Shown piece after piece: positions 48,188 to 55,244 of a stretch of 64,000 nt of DNA (position 1 is its first letter; the number at the start of each line of letters is the position of its first letter). Made by a program: the position numbers and the translations under genes. The DNA is from [Clostridium] innocuum (GTDB lineage Bacteria; Bacillota_I; Bacilli_A; Erysipelotrichales; Erysipelotrichaceae), in the NCBI GenBank assembly GCA_012317185.1, contig CP048838.1, forward strand, positions 2,976,001-3,040,000, written 5' to 3'. A model generated the notes under the pieces. The model was not told where the DNA came from and searched no databases. It saw nothing but the letters and a program-made list of their open reading frames with translations.

Positions 48188-48539
48188 TGTGCAACCTCTC
48201 TTCCACTGTGGCGATGATGGCTTCATCATCACATCCGTATTGACGGATTTCTTCAATAAACATGTCTGTTTTTCTACAGATTACATCTTCCTTTAGTTTC
48301 CGTATCATTTCTGTATCGTTGCAGATAAATCTGCCACTCGTGCGTTCACTCGCCACTAGACCGCTGCGCTCCAGTTCACTCAGCGCACGCTGTACCGTAT
48401 TCGGATTGACACCAAATTCCACAGCCAGTTCACGGACAGAAGGAATTTTCTGAGAAGGCTGATATACATCTGTAACGATCCATCGCTTTATTTCATCCAT
48501 AATCTGCAGATAGATCGGCATCTTGGAATCAAAATTCAT
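48171..48539 (-). CDS. GntR-family regulator, YtrA subfamily
   Basis: 122 aa. The N-terminal winged helix MPIYLQIMDEIKRWIVTD plus KIPSVRELAVEFGVNPNTVQ is canonical GntR. The C-terminal part is a short two-helix dimerisation arm, as in the YtrA group, rather than a large ligand domain. It is expected to repress its own operon. The promoter near 49590 carries a fitting dyad, TGTATTA-N6-TAATACA. Confidence 0.92.
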   Translation of the reverse strand: MNFDSKMPIYLQIMDEIKRWIVTDVYQPSQKIPSVRELAVEFGVNPNTVQRALSELERSGLVASERTSGRFICNDTEMIRKLKEDVICRKTDMFIEEIRQYGCDDEAIIATVEERLHNGKAD

Positions 48540-48556
48540 GCAGGTTCACTTCCTTC

Positions 48557-48757
48557 CTAATACTCTCCGTTTTTCATTCGTTTCACTGTTTGCAGCACTG
48601 CTATGATGATAATTCCCAGCAGCAGTGCTCCTACGATATAGATTGGCCATCCGATTCTGAAATAATCCAGCAGCAGATATCCGGTAAATACATACCAGAA
48701 CGAGAATAGCAGAATAATCAGTATGATCAGTGCTCTCTCCTTCAGGTCATTCATCAT
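48557..48757 (-). CDS. Small two-helix membrane protein in the ABC operon
   Basis: 66 aa with two predicted membrane helices (about 9-29 and 35-57) and a charged C-terminus (VKRMKNGEY). The frame overlaps the upstream permease stop by 4 bp (ATGA) and is followed by the GntR gene, so it is certainly within the operon. It resembles no named family I can recognise. It may be an accessory subunit of the exporter. Confidence 0.65.
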   Translation of the reverse strand: MMNDLKERALIILIILLFSFWYVFTGYLLLDYFRIGWPIYIVGALLLGIIIIAVLQTVKRMKNGEY

Positions 48758-49536
48758 TCTATTTCCAGTTTATGATCCAGGATATATTTGCTTCCGAAGA
48801 AGAACAGGCTGAGAAGCAGCAGGGATTTCACAATCATAATGCCCACACCTGCCATGAACTGGTATTCCACCTGCATTCCCATAAACATCCCCATGATCGT
48901 GCCGGCAAAATCATCGGAGGCAAGATGAAACGGAGCAAGCAATATCCGATCAAACACAAAGCTGAGTATCCAGGATATCAGAATATAAAGCAGAATGGCA
49001 ACTGCCGTGCGATATCGCGGTACATAGGTGGTATGCGTTATATTCATAACCAGATAGACCAAGGCCACGGATTCTGCCGTACCGACAATCATATAGAACA
49101 GATACAGCAGGGAATCCACTGCAATCACGGTGCTGAAGAATTGCTGCAGCGTCTCTGTAATAGCTGAAAAATCAAAGCCGCTGACACGCAGACCGATAAT
49201 CAGCATCGACAGAAACAGGACAAACACGGAAACAATGATCCAGAACACCGCACTCAGAATTTTTGTCAACAGCAGCTGTGTGCTTGTGACAGGCAGGGTA
49301 TGCGTCAGATACGAATTCCTGGAGAACATCGAATTGCTGTAATTCTTAATAATGACGACAACACACATGATGAACATAACCACACTCATGATAATATAGA
49401 CAATTGCTGCAATGTTGGTTATCATTCCCTCATTCCTAGGATTCATCAGAAGTGCCGCCACCATGACGATGGCATATAAAACAAGAAAGCTTCGATATGA
49501 GCATTTCAGCTCATGCTTGCATAATTTCCAGAACAT
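48754..49536 (-). CDS. ABC-2-type transporter permease
   Basis: 260 aa with six predicted helices. The N-terminal FWKLCKHELKCSYRSFLVLY is a typical amphipathic entry segment for ABC-2 permeases, and the Tyr-Leu-Thr-His loop after helix 2 (RNSYLTHTLPVTSTQLLLTK) is the coupling region of YtrC/CcmB-like members. It forms the membrane part of an exporter with the ATPase at 47480. The substrate is unknown. It is the first gene of the operon, 35 bp behind the operator. Confidence 0.85.
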   Translation of the reverse strand: MFWKLCKHELKCSYRSFLVLYAIVMVAALLMNPRNEGMITNIAAIVYIIMSVVMFIMCVVVIIKNYSNSMFSRNSYLTHTLPVTSTQLLLTKILSAVFWIIVSVFVLFLSMLIIGLRVSGFDFSAITETLQQFFSTVIAVDSLLYLFYMIVGTAESVALVYLVMNITHTTYVPRYRTAVAILLYILISWILSFVFDRILLAPFHLASDDFAGTIMGMFMGMQVEYQFMAGVGIMIVKSLLLLSLFFFGSKYILDHKLEIE

Positions 49537-49570
49537 ATAATTCCTCCCTCGTAAATGGTTTGTGTATCAC

Positions 49571-49619
49571 TGTATTAACCATCTAATACAATAGTACAGT
49601 ATCGAGAAAGAATTGTCAA
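49571..49619 (-). promoter_or_regulatory. Promoter and YtrA-type operator of the ABC operon
   Basis: Minus strand: perfect -35 TTGACA (49614-49619), 17-nt spacer, -10 TACTAT (49591-49596). The dyad TGTATTA-GATGGT-TAATACA (49571-49590) abuts the -10 and covers the transcription start, where a GntR repressor would block initiation. Confidence 0.8.
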
Positions 49620-49930
49620 GCAATACATAGAAATATTTATCGAAATTAAGGTCGCCAGCAATCACTTCCCATATAAATAAGTCCTATCCTGCTGTATGCT
49701 TCTTTCATCATGGCTATTTATAGGACAACCGATTCAGGGCAGTCAGACAGGGATACACATTTGGATAATCTGCTAATAGAAAAGATCAGGTGCATTATTT
49801 TCTACAAGCCCGTACACTTGATTCTTTTCCCTCTGCTAATACTGCAGCTTACCGTTCTCGATCCGGATAGCTCTGAACGATTCCTATTTTTTATAAAAGG
49901 CGAACGGACAGGTGAATCCCCCTGCAAACG

Positions 49931-50006
49931 AAAAAAGTCATCCTTTCGGATGACTGCCGCTTCCTTTGCCTAGGTATCTCTTTCTATTTGAAATAACAGC
50001 GGCGAT
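49931..50006 (-). ncRNA. Candidate small RNA (promoter plus terminator, no ORF)
   Basis: Between a good promoter (50013-50041) and a strong terminator (AGTCATCC-GAAA-GGATGACT then six T, 49931-49955) lies a ~76-nt transcript on the minus strand. An additional GCCGCT/AGCGGC pairing would close its body. It has no ATG. It resembles no family I recognise. The terminator could instead serve the PPOX-ferredoxin gene 270 bp upstream, but the internal promoter argues for an independent RNA. Confidence 0.5.
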
Positions 50007-50012
50007 AGTAAT

Positions 50013-50041
50013 ATCATAGCACATTATCACACAGATGTCAC
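50013..50041 (-). promoter_or_regulatory. Promoter of the candidate small RNA
   Basis: Minus strand: -35 GTGACA (50036-50041), 17-nt spacer, -10 TATGAT (50013-50018). Confidence 0.6.
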
Positions 50042-50222
50042 ATATATCAGGAAAAAACCTGATTTTTTTAAGAATAATCTGCTGTTATCCGTGCTTAATG
50101 AATGAGAACAGCAGTAAATGATGAAACTGCTTCATTGCTGCATGACAACTACATTTTTCTTAACCCTGATTCTCATGCAAATTCACACATTTTTCTCATT
50201 GCAACAGAAACAGGAGTTGCCT

Positions 50223-50828
50223 TTATCTTCTGATGATCGCATGAACTGGACAAACCTCTGCGCACAGACCGCAATGCAGGCAATTGTTCTGCCGGATATG
50301 GCAGGGTTCCCCACACACAATGCACTGCTGCGGACAATGACGAATACAGCTTCCGCATTGGATACAGCTCTCCTGTATCATAAACCCCTTTTTCGGCATC
50401 GATGCTTCTCCGATTGTAAAATATCGGCGTTCGATCGGCTGTCTTCCAAGATCAAAGAATTCAAGCTGTGCATCACAAACCACAAAGGCATCCAGTATGC
50501 TGAACGAATTACCGGGATAGACGTCCTTCATAGACGGGTTTTCATCAAAAATACGATGAATCCAATACTCCTGCTGTGACAGACGAATCGAGCGCCCCTG
50601 CAGGCGCACCATCTGATACGCGCTGTTCATTCCGGTAATCGCGATTTGCGGATGCTGAAGCAGCTGCCTGTGAAAATCCTTCCCTCTTGAAGTACAGAAA
50701 TACAGCTTTTCATCCTCTACAAGCATAACATCAATGATTCTGACCTGCGGATTCCCCTGTTCATCAACGCTCGCAAAGGAAACATCCTTTATCTCACGCA
50801 GAATTTGCAAACAATCTCCAGCCTGCAT
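50223..50828 (-). CDS. Pyridoxamine-5'-phosphate oxidase-like flavin domain fused to a 2[4Fe-4S] ferredoxin
   Basis: 201 aa. Residues 1-135 form a split-barrel FMN-binding (PPOX) domain: ILREIKDVSFASVDEQGNPQ, RIIDVMLVEDEKLYFCTS, LQGRSIRL. Residues 140-201 hold two cluster motifs, CIQCGSCIRHCPQQC and CLHCGLCAEVCPVH, so electrons can pass between FMN and Fe-S clusters. An extra Cys pair (CVCGEPC spacing) lies between them. The substrate is unknown. ATG 50828, seven bases after AGGAGG, is chosen over one two codons earlier. It starts 18 bp after the EAL-protein gene, so likely one transcript. Confidence 0.87.
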   Translation of the reverse strand: MQAGDCLQILREIKDVSFASVDEQGNPQVRIIDVMLVEDEKLYFCTSRGKDFHRQLLQHPQIAITGMNSAYQMVRLQGRSIRLSQQEYWIHRIFDENPSMKDVYPGNSFSILDAFVVCDAQLEFFDLGRQPIERRYFTIGEASMPKKGFMIQESCIQCGSCIRHCPQQCIVCGEPCHIRQNNCLHCGLCAEVCPVHAIIRR

Positions 50829-50845
50829 ATGCATTCCTCCTATCT

Positions 50846-52747
50846 TCAAACCGGACACACCGTTACCGCTTCTTGTGCGCAAAGAGGAAACAACTGCAAC
50901 AGCAGCTTTTCATATTCCTTTTGCGGCATTGGCTTATAGTAAACATAGCCCTGAATATAATCACAGCGCATATGCTTTAGAATTTCAATCTGTTCCCTGG
51001 TTTCAATCCCCTCTGCCACTGTTTTCACACCAAACTGCCGTACAAGCTGAATGATGCTTTCAACCAGCAGCCGATCCTTTTCCTCTGTCTCCAGATTATG
51101 GAAAAACAGCGCATCAATTTTCAATACATCCACATTCAGATTTTTAAACATTCCCAGAGAAGAATAGCCCTTCCCGAAATCATCAATGGAGCATGCAAAG
51201 CCACAGGAATGCAGCTGATCCACAATGGAGGTCAGCCTCTCCCAGTTGTCAAACATGACGGATTCTGTAAATTCAATTTCCAGTAGGCCGTCGGGAATGG
51301 CATAGCTCTTTTTTATGCCTGCATAGGTCTCTACAAAATCCATATTGCAGAACTGCAGACGTGAAACATTGATAGATACAGGAAGCATCGGCTTACCCTC
51401 ATCCAGAAGCTTTCGCAACCACACACAAACGGATTCGAATACATATTGATCCAGCTGAGGGATGGTACGATTTTTTTCAAAGACAGGGATAAACTGATCC
51501 GGCATCAGCAACGTGCCCTTTTGCGTACGCCAGCGCACCAGTGCTTCCGAGCCTGCAATCTCTGCGGTTCGCATACAAACCTTCGGCTGGTAAAACACTT
51601 CAAACTGGCGGCTACTCAAAGCTTCCTCCATACTGCTTTCTATCGACTTTTCTTCCAGTAAATGCTGCCGGATGCTTTCATCATAAAAGCAGTAATTGTT
51701 TAATTCATGTCCGTTTTTCACCATTTTTCTCGCAAAATTGGCACGGTTCAGCAATTCATTCAGATTCAGCTTTTCATCGACATCCTCCAGACAGCAGATA
51801 CCGCAGCAAATACTGAGCGCCTGTCTGTCAAGATGAGAGCGCATATAGTCACGAATAGCAGCATCCACGGCAGACTGCCGTTTTGTCAGCTCAGCTCTGC
51901 TGTTATAATGACGGAGAATGATAAAATTATCCGCATTGATGCGTCCTACCAGCTCATCATGCTCCTTATCCTTTATCAGCAGCGCCGCATAGTGCTTCAA
52001 CAGATTGTCTCCGTTCGCATAACCGAAAACATCATTGATATATTTGAAATCCGAAAAATCCACATAGAACAGTGCGTATTTAAAATTCGTATTGCTTTTC
52101 ATAAGCTGTTCTGCGCGTGTGATGAAATATTCAAGTGTATAGGCTTTGGTTAGGGTGTCTCTTCCCGCCGTATCCTTCAGCTGTCTGTTTGTGGTTTCCA
52201 AACGGAGTATTTTACGAATATTTGTTATGAAAATAAAAACCCATAAAGCGAGCACACTCAAAAACATGATAATATCCAGCAGCATCAGGCGCTTTGCATG
52301 CTGCTCGGTAAAGGATTCTGCAGCGAAGACCATATCATTGGTTGTCTGAAAGAAATCCTCACTGTCCTGTAGCAGCTGATGCTTCACGTTTTGATCATTC
52401 CTGCTTGTCCTGACAGCATAGATTTGCTGTTTCAGCTGTTCCCACGCTTCCTTTGTTTGATGCAGCTCGTCAAGATAGTCAGCATCGTCCGGCAAAGGCA
52501 GGTCATAAGCACCGCGTCCGGTACAAAGGCTGTTCACAATATCATCAATATACACTATTAAGTCATCCCCATGAATATCATTAAGCTCCATTTTCACGAG
52601 TTTCTGAGAAGCTCCGCGCACGATTCCGGTATAATTGATCAGGCGTCCATGTCGCTGGACACGATGTATGGAATTGATGGTGACTCCGCCAAGTAGTATA
52701 AGACATAAAAAAATTCCGAGCAGAGAAAACAACCAGCCTTTTTTCAT
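50846..52747 (-). CDS. Membrane-bound c-di-GMP phosphodiesterase: degenerate GGDEF plus EAL domain
   Basis: 633 aa: membrane helix (about 7-27), extracytoplasmic helical sensor domain (to ~165), second helix (about 167-188), GGDEF-like domain (about 205-365) and EAL domain (about 380-625). The cyclase signature reads NADNF in GRINADNFIIL, so synthesis is unlikely. The EAL residues look complete: GSEALVRW, NVSRLQF, EFTESV, DDFGKGYSSL, KIDALF, AEGIET and QGYVYYKP. It should hydrolyse c-di-GMP, with the dead GGDEF perhaps sensing GTP. ATG 52747 follows AAGAAGG; an upstream extension lacks a site. Confidence 0.92.
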   Translation of the reverse strand: MKKGWLFSLLGIFLCLILLGGVTINSIHRVQRHGRLINYTGIVRGASQKLVKMELNDIHGDDLIVYIDDIVNSLCTGRGAYDLPLPDDADYLDELHQTKEAWEQLKQQIYAVRTSRNDQNVKHQLLQDSEDFFQTTNDMVFAAESFTEQHAKRLMLLDIIMFLSVLALWVFIFITNIRKILRLETTNRQLKDTAGRDTLTKAYTLEYFITRAEQLMKSNTNFKYALFYVDFSDFKYINDVFGYANGDNLLKHYAALLIKDKEHDELVGRINADNFIILRHYNSRAELTKRQSAVDAAIRDYMRSHLDRQALSICCGICCLEDVDEKLNLNELLNRANFARKMVKNGHELNNYCFYDESIRQHLLEEKSIESSMEEALSSRQFEVFYQPKVCMRTAEIAGSEALVRWRTQKGTLLMPDQFIPVFEKNRTIPQLDQYVFESVCVWLRKLLDEGKPMLPVSINVSRLQFCNMDFVETYAGIKKSYAIPDGLLEIEFTESVMFDNWERLTSIVDQLHSCGFACSIDDFGKGYSSLGMFKNLNVDVLKIDALFFHNLETEEKDRLLVESIIQLVRQFGVKTVAEGIETREQIEILKHMRCDYIQGYVYYKPMPQKEYEKLLLQLFPLCAQEAVTVCPV

Positions 52748-52880
52748 AAGGTACCTTCTTTCATGTAGTTCAACAGCTGCAGGAATGAAGGTAGAGCTAT
52801 GCCGCTGCTTCGTATCATGACAGAATACATCATAATCGAAACGGGCTGATTGCAAACCTGCATATGTAATTTATAACACC

Positions 52881-52909
52881 ATTATATACGCTTTCTGTGT
52901 GTTAATCAA
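52881..52909 (-). promoter_or_regulatory. Promoter of the EAL/PPOX-ferredoxin operon
   Basis: Minus strand: -35 TTGATT (52904-52909), 17-nt spacer, perfect -10 TATAAT (52881-52886). It leaves a ~125-nt leader in which I see no c-di-GMP riboswitch motif. Confidence 0.75.
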
Positions 52910-53223
52910 TGTAAGAGCTACCATTCTATTGCAATTCGGAAAGGGACTGTGTAAGAAAAGTGTACACCTTTCACATATGGAACGTTTTTCATGGTCGCTG
53001 TCTATGGTAATTTTACCGCACAGCTTCTCACGCAGGCTACAACCTCCTCTGTTACCCATATATCGTTAAGCTATCGCGTGTGAAACGCCTCGCCCCGCAA
53101 TATTTGCCCATCATGAGGAATCCCCTGTCGAAAACCGGAAGGTGAACGGATAACATCCCAGCTCCTCCGCCGCTGAATAAGAGCAGCCTATTCGAATCAA
53201 GGCACCTTCCCCGCAGAGCATAG
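52910..53223. other. Intergenic region with a long-range hairpin, no gene
   Basis: No ORF is supported. GGAAGGTG near 53140 and CACCTTCC near 53208 could pair and enclose ~60 nt with further small stems, so a structured RNA is possible but not recognised. Confidence 0.4.
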
Positions 53224-53247
53224 AAAAAACCACTCATTTCTGAGTGG
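53224..53247 (-). terminator. tRNA operon terminator
   Basis: Minus strand: 7-bp stem CCACTCA/TGAGTGG, loop GAAA, six T, directly behind tRNA-Phe. Confidence 0.9.
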
Positions 53248-53262
53248 TTACATTTCGTCAAA

Positions 53263-53338
53263 TGGTGGTCCCGGTCGGAATCGAACCAACGACACATGGA
53301 TTTTCAGTCCATTGCTCTACCGACTGAGCTACGGGACC
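53263..53338 (-). tRNA. tRNA-Phe (GAA)
   Basis: Cloverleaf complete, 76 nt with encoded CCA. Anticodon loop CTGAAAA gives GAA. Last gene of the seven-tRNA operon. Confidence 0.95.
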
Positions 53339-53341
53339 ATT

Positions 53342-53418
<77 letters not shown>

Positions 53419-53457
53419 ATGTTTAATGAGCTATTCTTTTTTTGTTGAAGATTTAAA

Positions 53458-53548
53458 TGGCGGAGGAACTGGGATTCGAACCCAGGCGCCAGTTTCCCGA
53501 CCTACCGGTTTTCAAGACCGGACCCTTCAACCACTTGGGTATTCCTCC
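53458..53548 (-). tRNA. tRNA-Ser (TGA)
   Basis: 91 nt with the long class II variable arm and encoded CCA. Anticodon loop CTTGAAA gives TGA. Confidence 0.95.
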
Positions 53549-53566
53549 AGATGTTCGGTAACATAA

Positions 53567-53643
53567 TGGTGGACCCTGTAGGACTCGAACCTACGACCCA
53601 CCGGTTATGAGCCGGATGCTCTGACCAACTGAGCTAAGGGTCC
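53567..53643 (-). tRNA. tRNA with CAT anticodon, probably Ile2 (lysidine-modified)
   Basis: 77 nt with encoded CCA. Loop CTCATAA. The body starting GGACCCTTAGCTCAGTTGGT resembles Firmicute tRNA-Ile2, in which C34 is converted to lysidine by TilS to read ATA. An elongator Met identity cannot be excluded, but the next gene fits Met better. Confidence 0.75.
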
Positions 53644-53655
53644 AATTAGCAAAAT

Positions 53656-53732
53656 TGGTGGCGGGGGCGAGACTCGAACTCGCGACCTTCCGGGTATGAA
53701 CCGGATGCTCTAGCCAACTAAGCTACCCAGCC
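53656..53732 (-). tRNA. Elongator tRNA-Met (CAT) with an acceptor-stem mismatch
   Basis: 77 nt with encoded CCA. Loop TTCATAC. The acceptor arms GGCTGGG and CCCCGCC pair except at position 4-69, which is T-C where G-C would be expected. The rest of the cloverleaf is regular. Confidence 0.85.
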
Positions 53733-53750
53733 GTGTTTACAATTTTACAA

Positions 53751-53827
53751 TGGTCGGGATGACAGGATTTGAACCTGCGACCCCTTGATCCCAAATCAAG
53801 TGCACTACCAAGCTGTGCTACATCCCG
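53751..53827 (-). tRNA. tRNA-Pro (TGG)
   Basis: 77 nt with encoded CCA. Anticodon loop TTTGGGA gives TGG. The acceptor starts CGGGATG, as in other bacterial tRNA-Pro. Confidence 0.95.
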
Positions 53828-53834
53828 AAATAAA

Positions 53835-53911
53835 TGGCGCGCCCAGCAGGAATCGAACCCACAACCTTTTGATCCGTAGTCAAACGCTCTATCCAGTTGA
53901 GCTATGGGCGC
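53835..53911 (-). tRNA. tRNA-Arg (ACG)
   Basis: 77 nt with encoded CCA. Anticodon loop CTACGGA gives ACG, expected to be deaminated to ICG by TadA. First gene of the tRNA operon. Confidence 0.95.
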
Positions 53912-53935
53912 ATCGTTTTTCGTTTTCTATCATCA

Positions 53936-53952
53936 CGCTGTTCTCATCAGCG
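53936..53952 (-). promoter_or_regulatory. Conserved 5'-end hairpin of the tRNA operon transcript
   Basis: Minus strand CGCTG-ATGAGAA-CAGCG, the same stem as the rRNA leader hairpin at 9521-9537 with one loop change, placed at about +1. Confidence 0.6.
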
Positions 53953-53959
53953 CTCATAT

Positions 53960-53988
53960 ATAATACAACAGAAAGACCATTTATGCAA
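53960..53988 (-). promoter_or_regulatory. tRNA operon promoter
   Basis: Minus strand: -35 TTGCAT (53983-53988), 17-nt spacer, -10 TATTAT (53960-53965), followed by ATATGAGCGCTGATGAG, nearly identical to the rRNA operon. Confidence 0.85.
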
Positions 53989-54094
53989 GACTTTTTTTGA
54001 ATTTTTTTCGTTTTTTTTATACAGATGCAAAATAGCCTTATAAATAAAGGACTTGTGCCTTTTTCTCCGATTGCTTTCCCCCCCTTTTGCAGGA

Positions 54095-54454
54095 TTAATC
54101 GTGTGTCTCATTATATTCTTTACAAAAAATCAGTATTCTGCGAATCAAAGCAAGCGGCAGTTTTTCATGCAGAGGCAGATGAATTGCTGTTTTAGTACAT
54201 TTATAGGAAGCAAGCTCCTCCTGAAATTCACGAATAGCATCATCGCCCGGATAGAAGCCGATATAGCCCTTGCACTGCCCCACCTGCACCAGATACCCAT
54301 GATACAGAAATGTTGGCAATCCCCAGCTGATTTTCTCCTCTGCATCCGGCACCAGCTCTCTGCATATTGAAAGTATGTCCTGTATGCGGCCGCGATATTC
54401 CTCATCACATCCCTGTACATAGTCCTGTATTGTCCGATACGTAGTCTTTACCAT
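54095..54454 (-). CDS. DUF1801 protein (YdhG-like)
   Basis: 119 aa, a complete DUF1801 domain. It has an opening helix TIQDYVQGCDEEYRGRIQDI, the signature EEKISWGLPTF near residue 40, the strand GYIGFYPGDDAIREFQEEL and a closing KLPLALIRRILIF. Related proteins include Bacillus YdhG (Fra), described as a frataxin-like iron chaperone, but many members lack a proven role. ATG 54454 follows GGAGAGG. The hexanucleotide repeat lies 38-120 bp upstream, probably within its leader or promoter region. Confidence 0.82.
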   Translation of the reverse strand: MVKTTYRTIQDYVQGCDEEYRGRIQDILSICRELVPDAEEKISWGLPTFLYHGYLVQVGQCKGYIGFYPGDDAIREFQEELASYKCTKTAIHLPLHEKLPLALIRRILIFCKEYNETHD

Positions 54455-54491
54455 ATATTCCTCTCCTTTACATGAACACGTTTCCTTATAC

Positions 54492-54574
54492 CTCTATCTC
54501 TATCTCTATCTCTATCTCTATCTCTATCTCTATCTCTATCTCTATCTCTATCTCTATCTCTATCTCTATCTCTA
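54492..54574. repeat. Hexanucleotide microsatellite (CTCTAT)n, about 14 units
   Basis: About 83 bp of uninterrupted CTCTAT tandem repeats (GAGATA on the minus strand), between the V-ATPase terminator and the DUF1801 start. A minus-strand TATACT lies just upstream at 54575-54580, so the tract would sit in the DUF1801 5' leader. Perfect repeats of this length are prone to slip. Confidence 0.95.
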
Positions 54575-54589
54575 GTATAGCACAGCATC

Positions 54590-54619
54590 AAAAAAAAGAG
54601 CCGCTAAGTTGCGGACTCT
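54590..54619 (-). terminator. V-ATPase operon terminator overlapping the subunit D stop
   Basis: Minus strand: AGAGTCCGC/GCGGCTCT (one bulge), loop AACTTA, then seven or more T. The loop contains the TAG stop codon of the last gene. Confidence 0.8.
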
Positions 54620-55242
54620 TCAGCTTTTCTTCGATCCTTGGTTGCCTTGATGACCTTCTGACGGGAAAACTCCTCCCGCTCCTTTTCCTCAAGTGCATCC
54701 GTTATGAACTTGATATTATGTTCAAAATCCGGAATGACGATATTCTTCAAAGCATTGGCACGCTTCTGCGCCTTACGGATTGCATTCGCAAGACGATAGA
54801 CACTGTTCTCCACCTCTGCCAGAATCACCGTCATTTCCTTAACCTTATAGAAACAGCGGTAGGCATAATCCAGCTTGGAATTTGCATGATCCAAGCCGTA
54901 TGTCAGCTTATACTCCTGCTTTTCATATTGAATTTTTGGAATCTCCACACCCATAACACTTCGATAGCTGATTTGAATACCGGTATCCACCGGCACTGCT
55001 TCCACCATATCACTGATGACACCTAGGGACATATTCGCCTGCTGTAAGGCATAGTAAGCCTTCTGATAGGTAATGGTAATTTTATCACGCAGAAGCTTTA
55101 CATCATCCAGCAGCGACATCATTTCGCGCGTCAGGATATTTCGTTTCCGATCCATCAATTCATAGCCCATATGAGCCAGATCGTTTGATTTCTTTGTCGC
55201 AATCAGATTTCCTTTGGTTGGAAACACCTGTTTATTAGCCAT
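54604..55242 (-). CDS. V/A-type ATPase subunit D
   Basis: The central rotor stalk subunit, 212 aa. Two long antiparallel coiled-coil helices at the termini (PTKGNLIATKKSNDLAHMGYEL near the start, NAIRKAQKRANALKNIVIPD near 150) flank a short globular part, as in family members. It rotates inside the A3B3 hexamer with subunit F. It starts 2 bp after the subunit B stop and is the last gene of the operon; its stop lies inside the terminator hairpin. Confidence 0.95.
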   Translation of the reverse strand: MANKQVFPTKGNLIATKKSNDLAHMGYELMDRKRNILTREMMSLLDDVKLLRDKITITYQKAYYALQQANMSLGVISDMVEAVPVDTGIQISYRSVMGVEIPKIQYEKQEYKLTYGLDHANSKLDYAYRCFYKVKEMTVILAEVENSVYRLANAIRKAQKRANALKNIVIPDFEHNIKFITDALEEKEREEFSRQKVIKATKDRRKAEESAT

Positions 55243-55244
55243 AA

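Noticed and set aside
49710..49973. 87-codon plus-strand frame near the small RNA
   Set aside because: No ribosome binding site, and its end runs through the terminator hairpin of the opposite strand.
52747..52873. c-di-GMP riboswitch in the leader of the EAL gene
   Set aside because: No conserved GEMM core was found in the ~125-nt leader.
54472..55026. 184-codon plus-strand frame with a long Ser-Ile repeat
   Set aside because: It arises from translating the hexanucleotide microsatellite and then runs antisense through subunit D, with no ribosome binding site.
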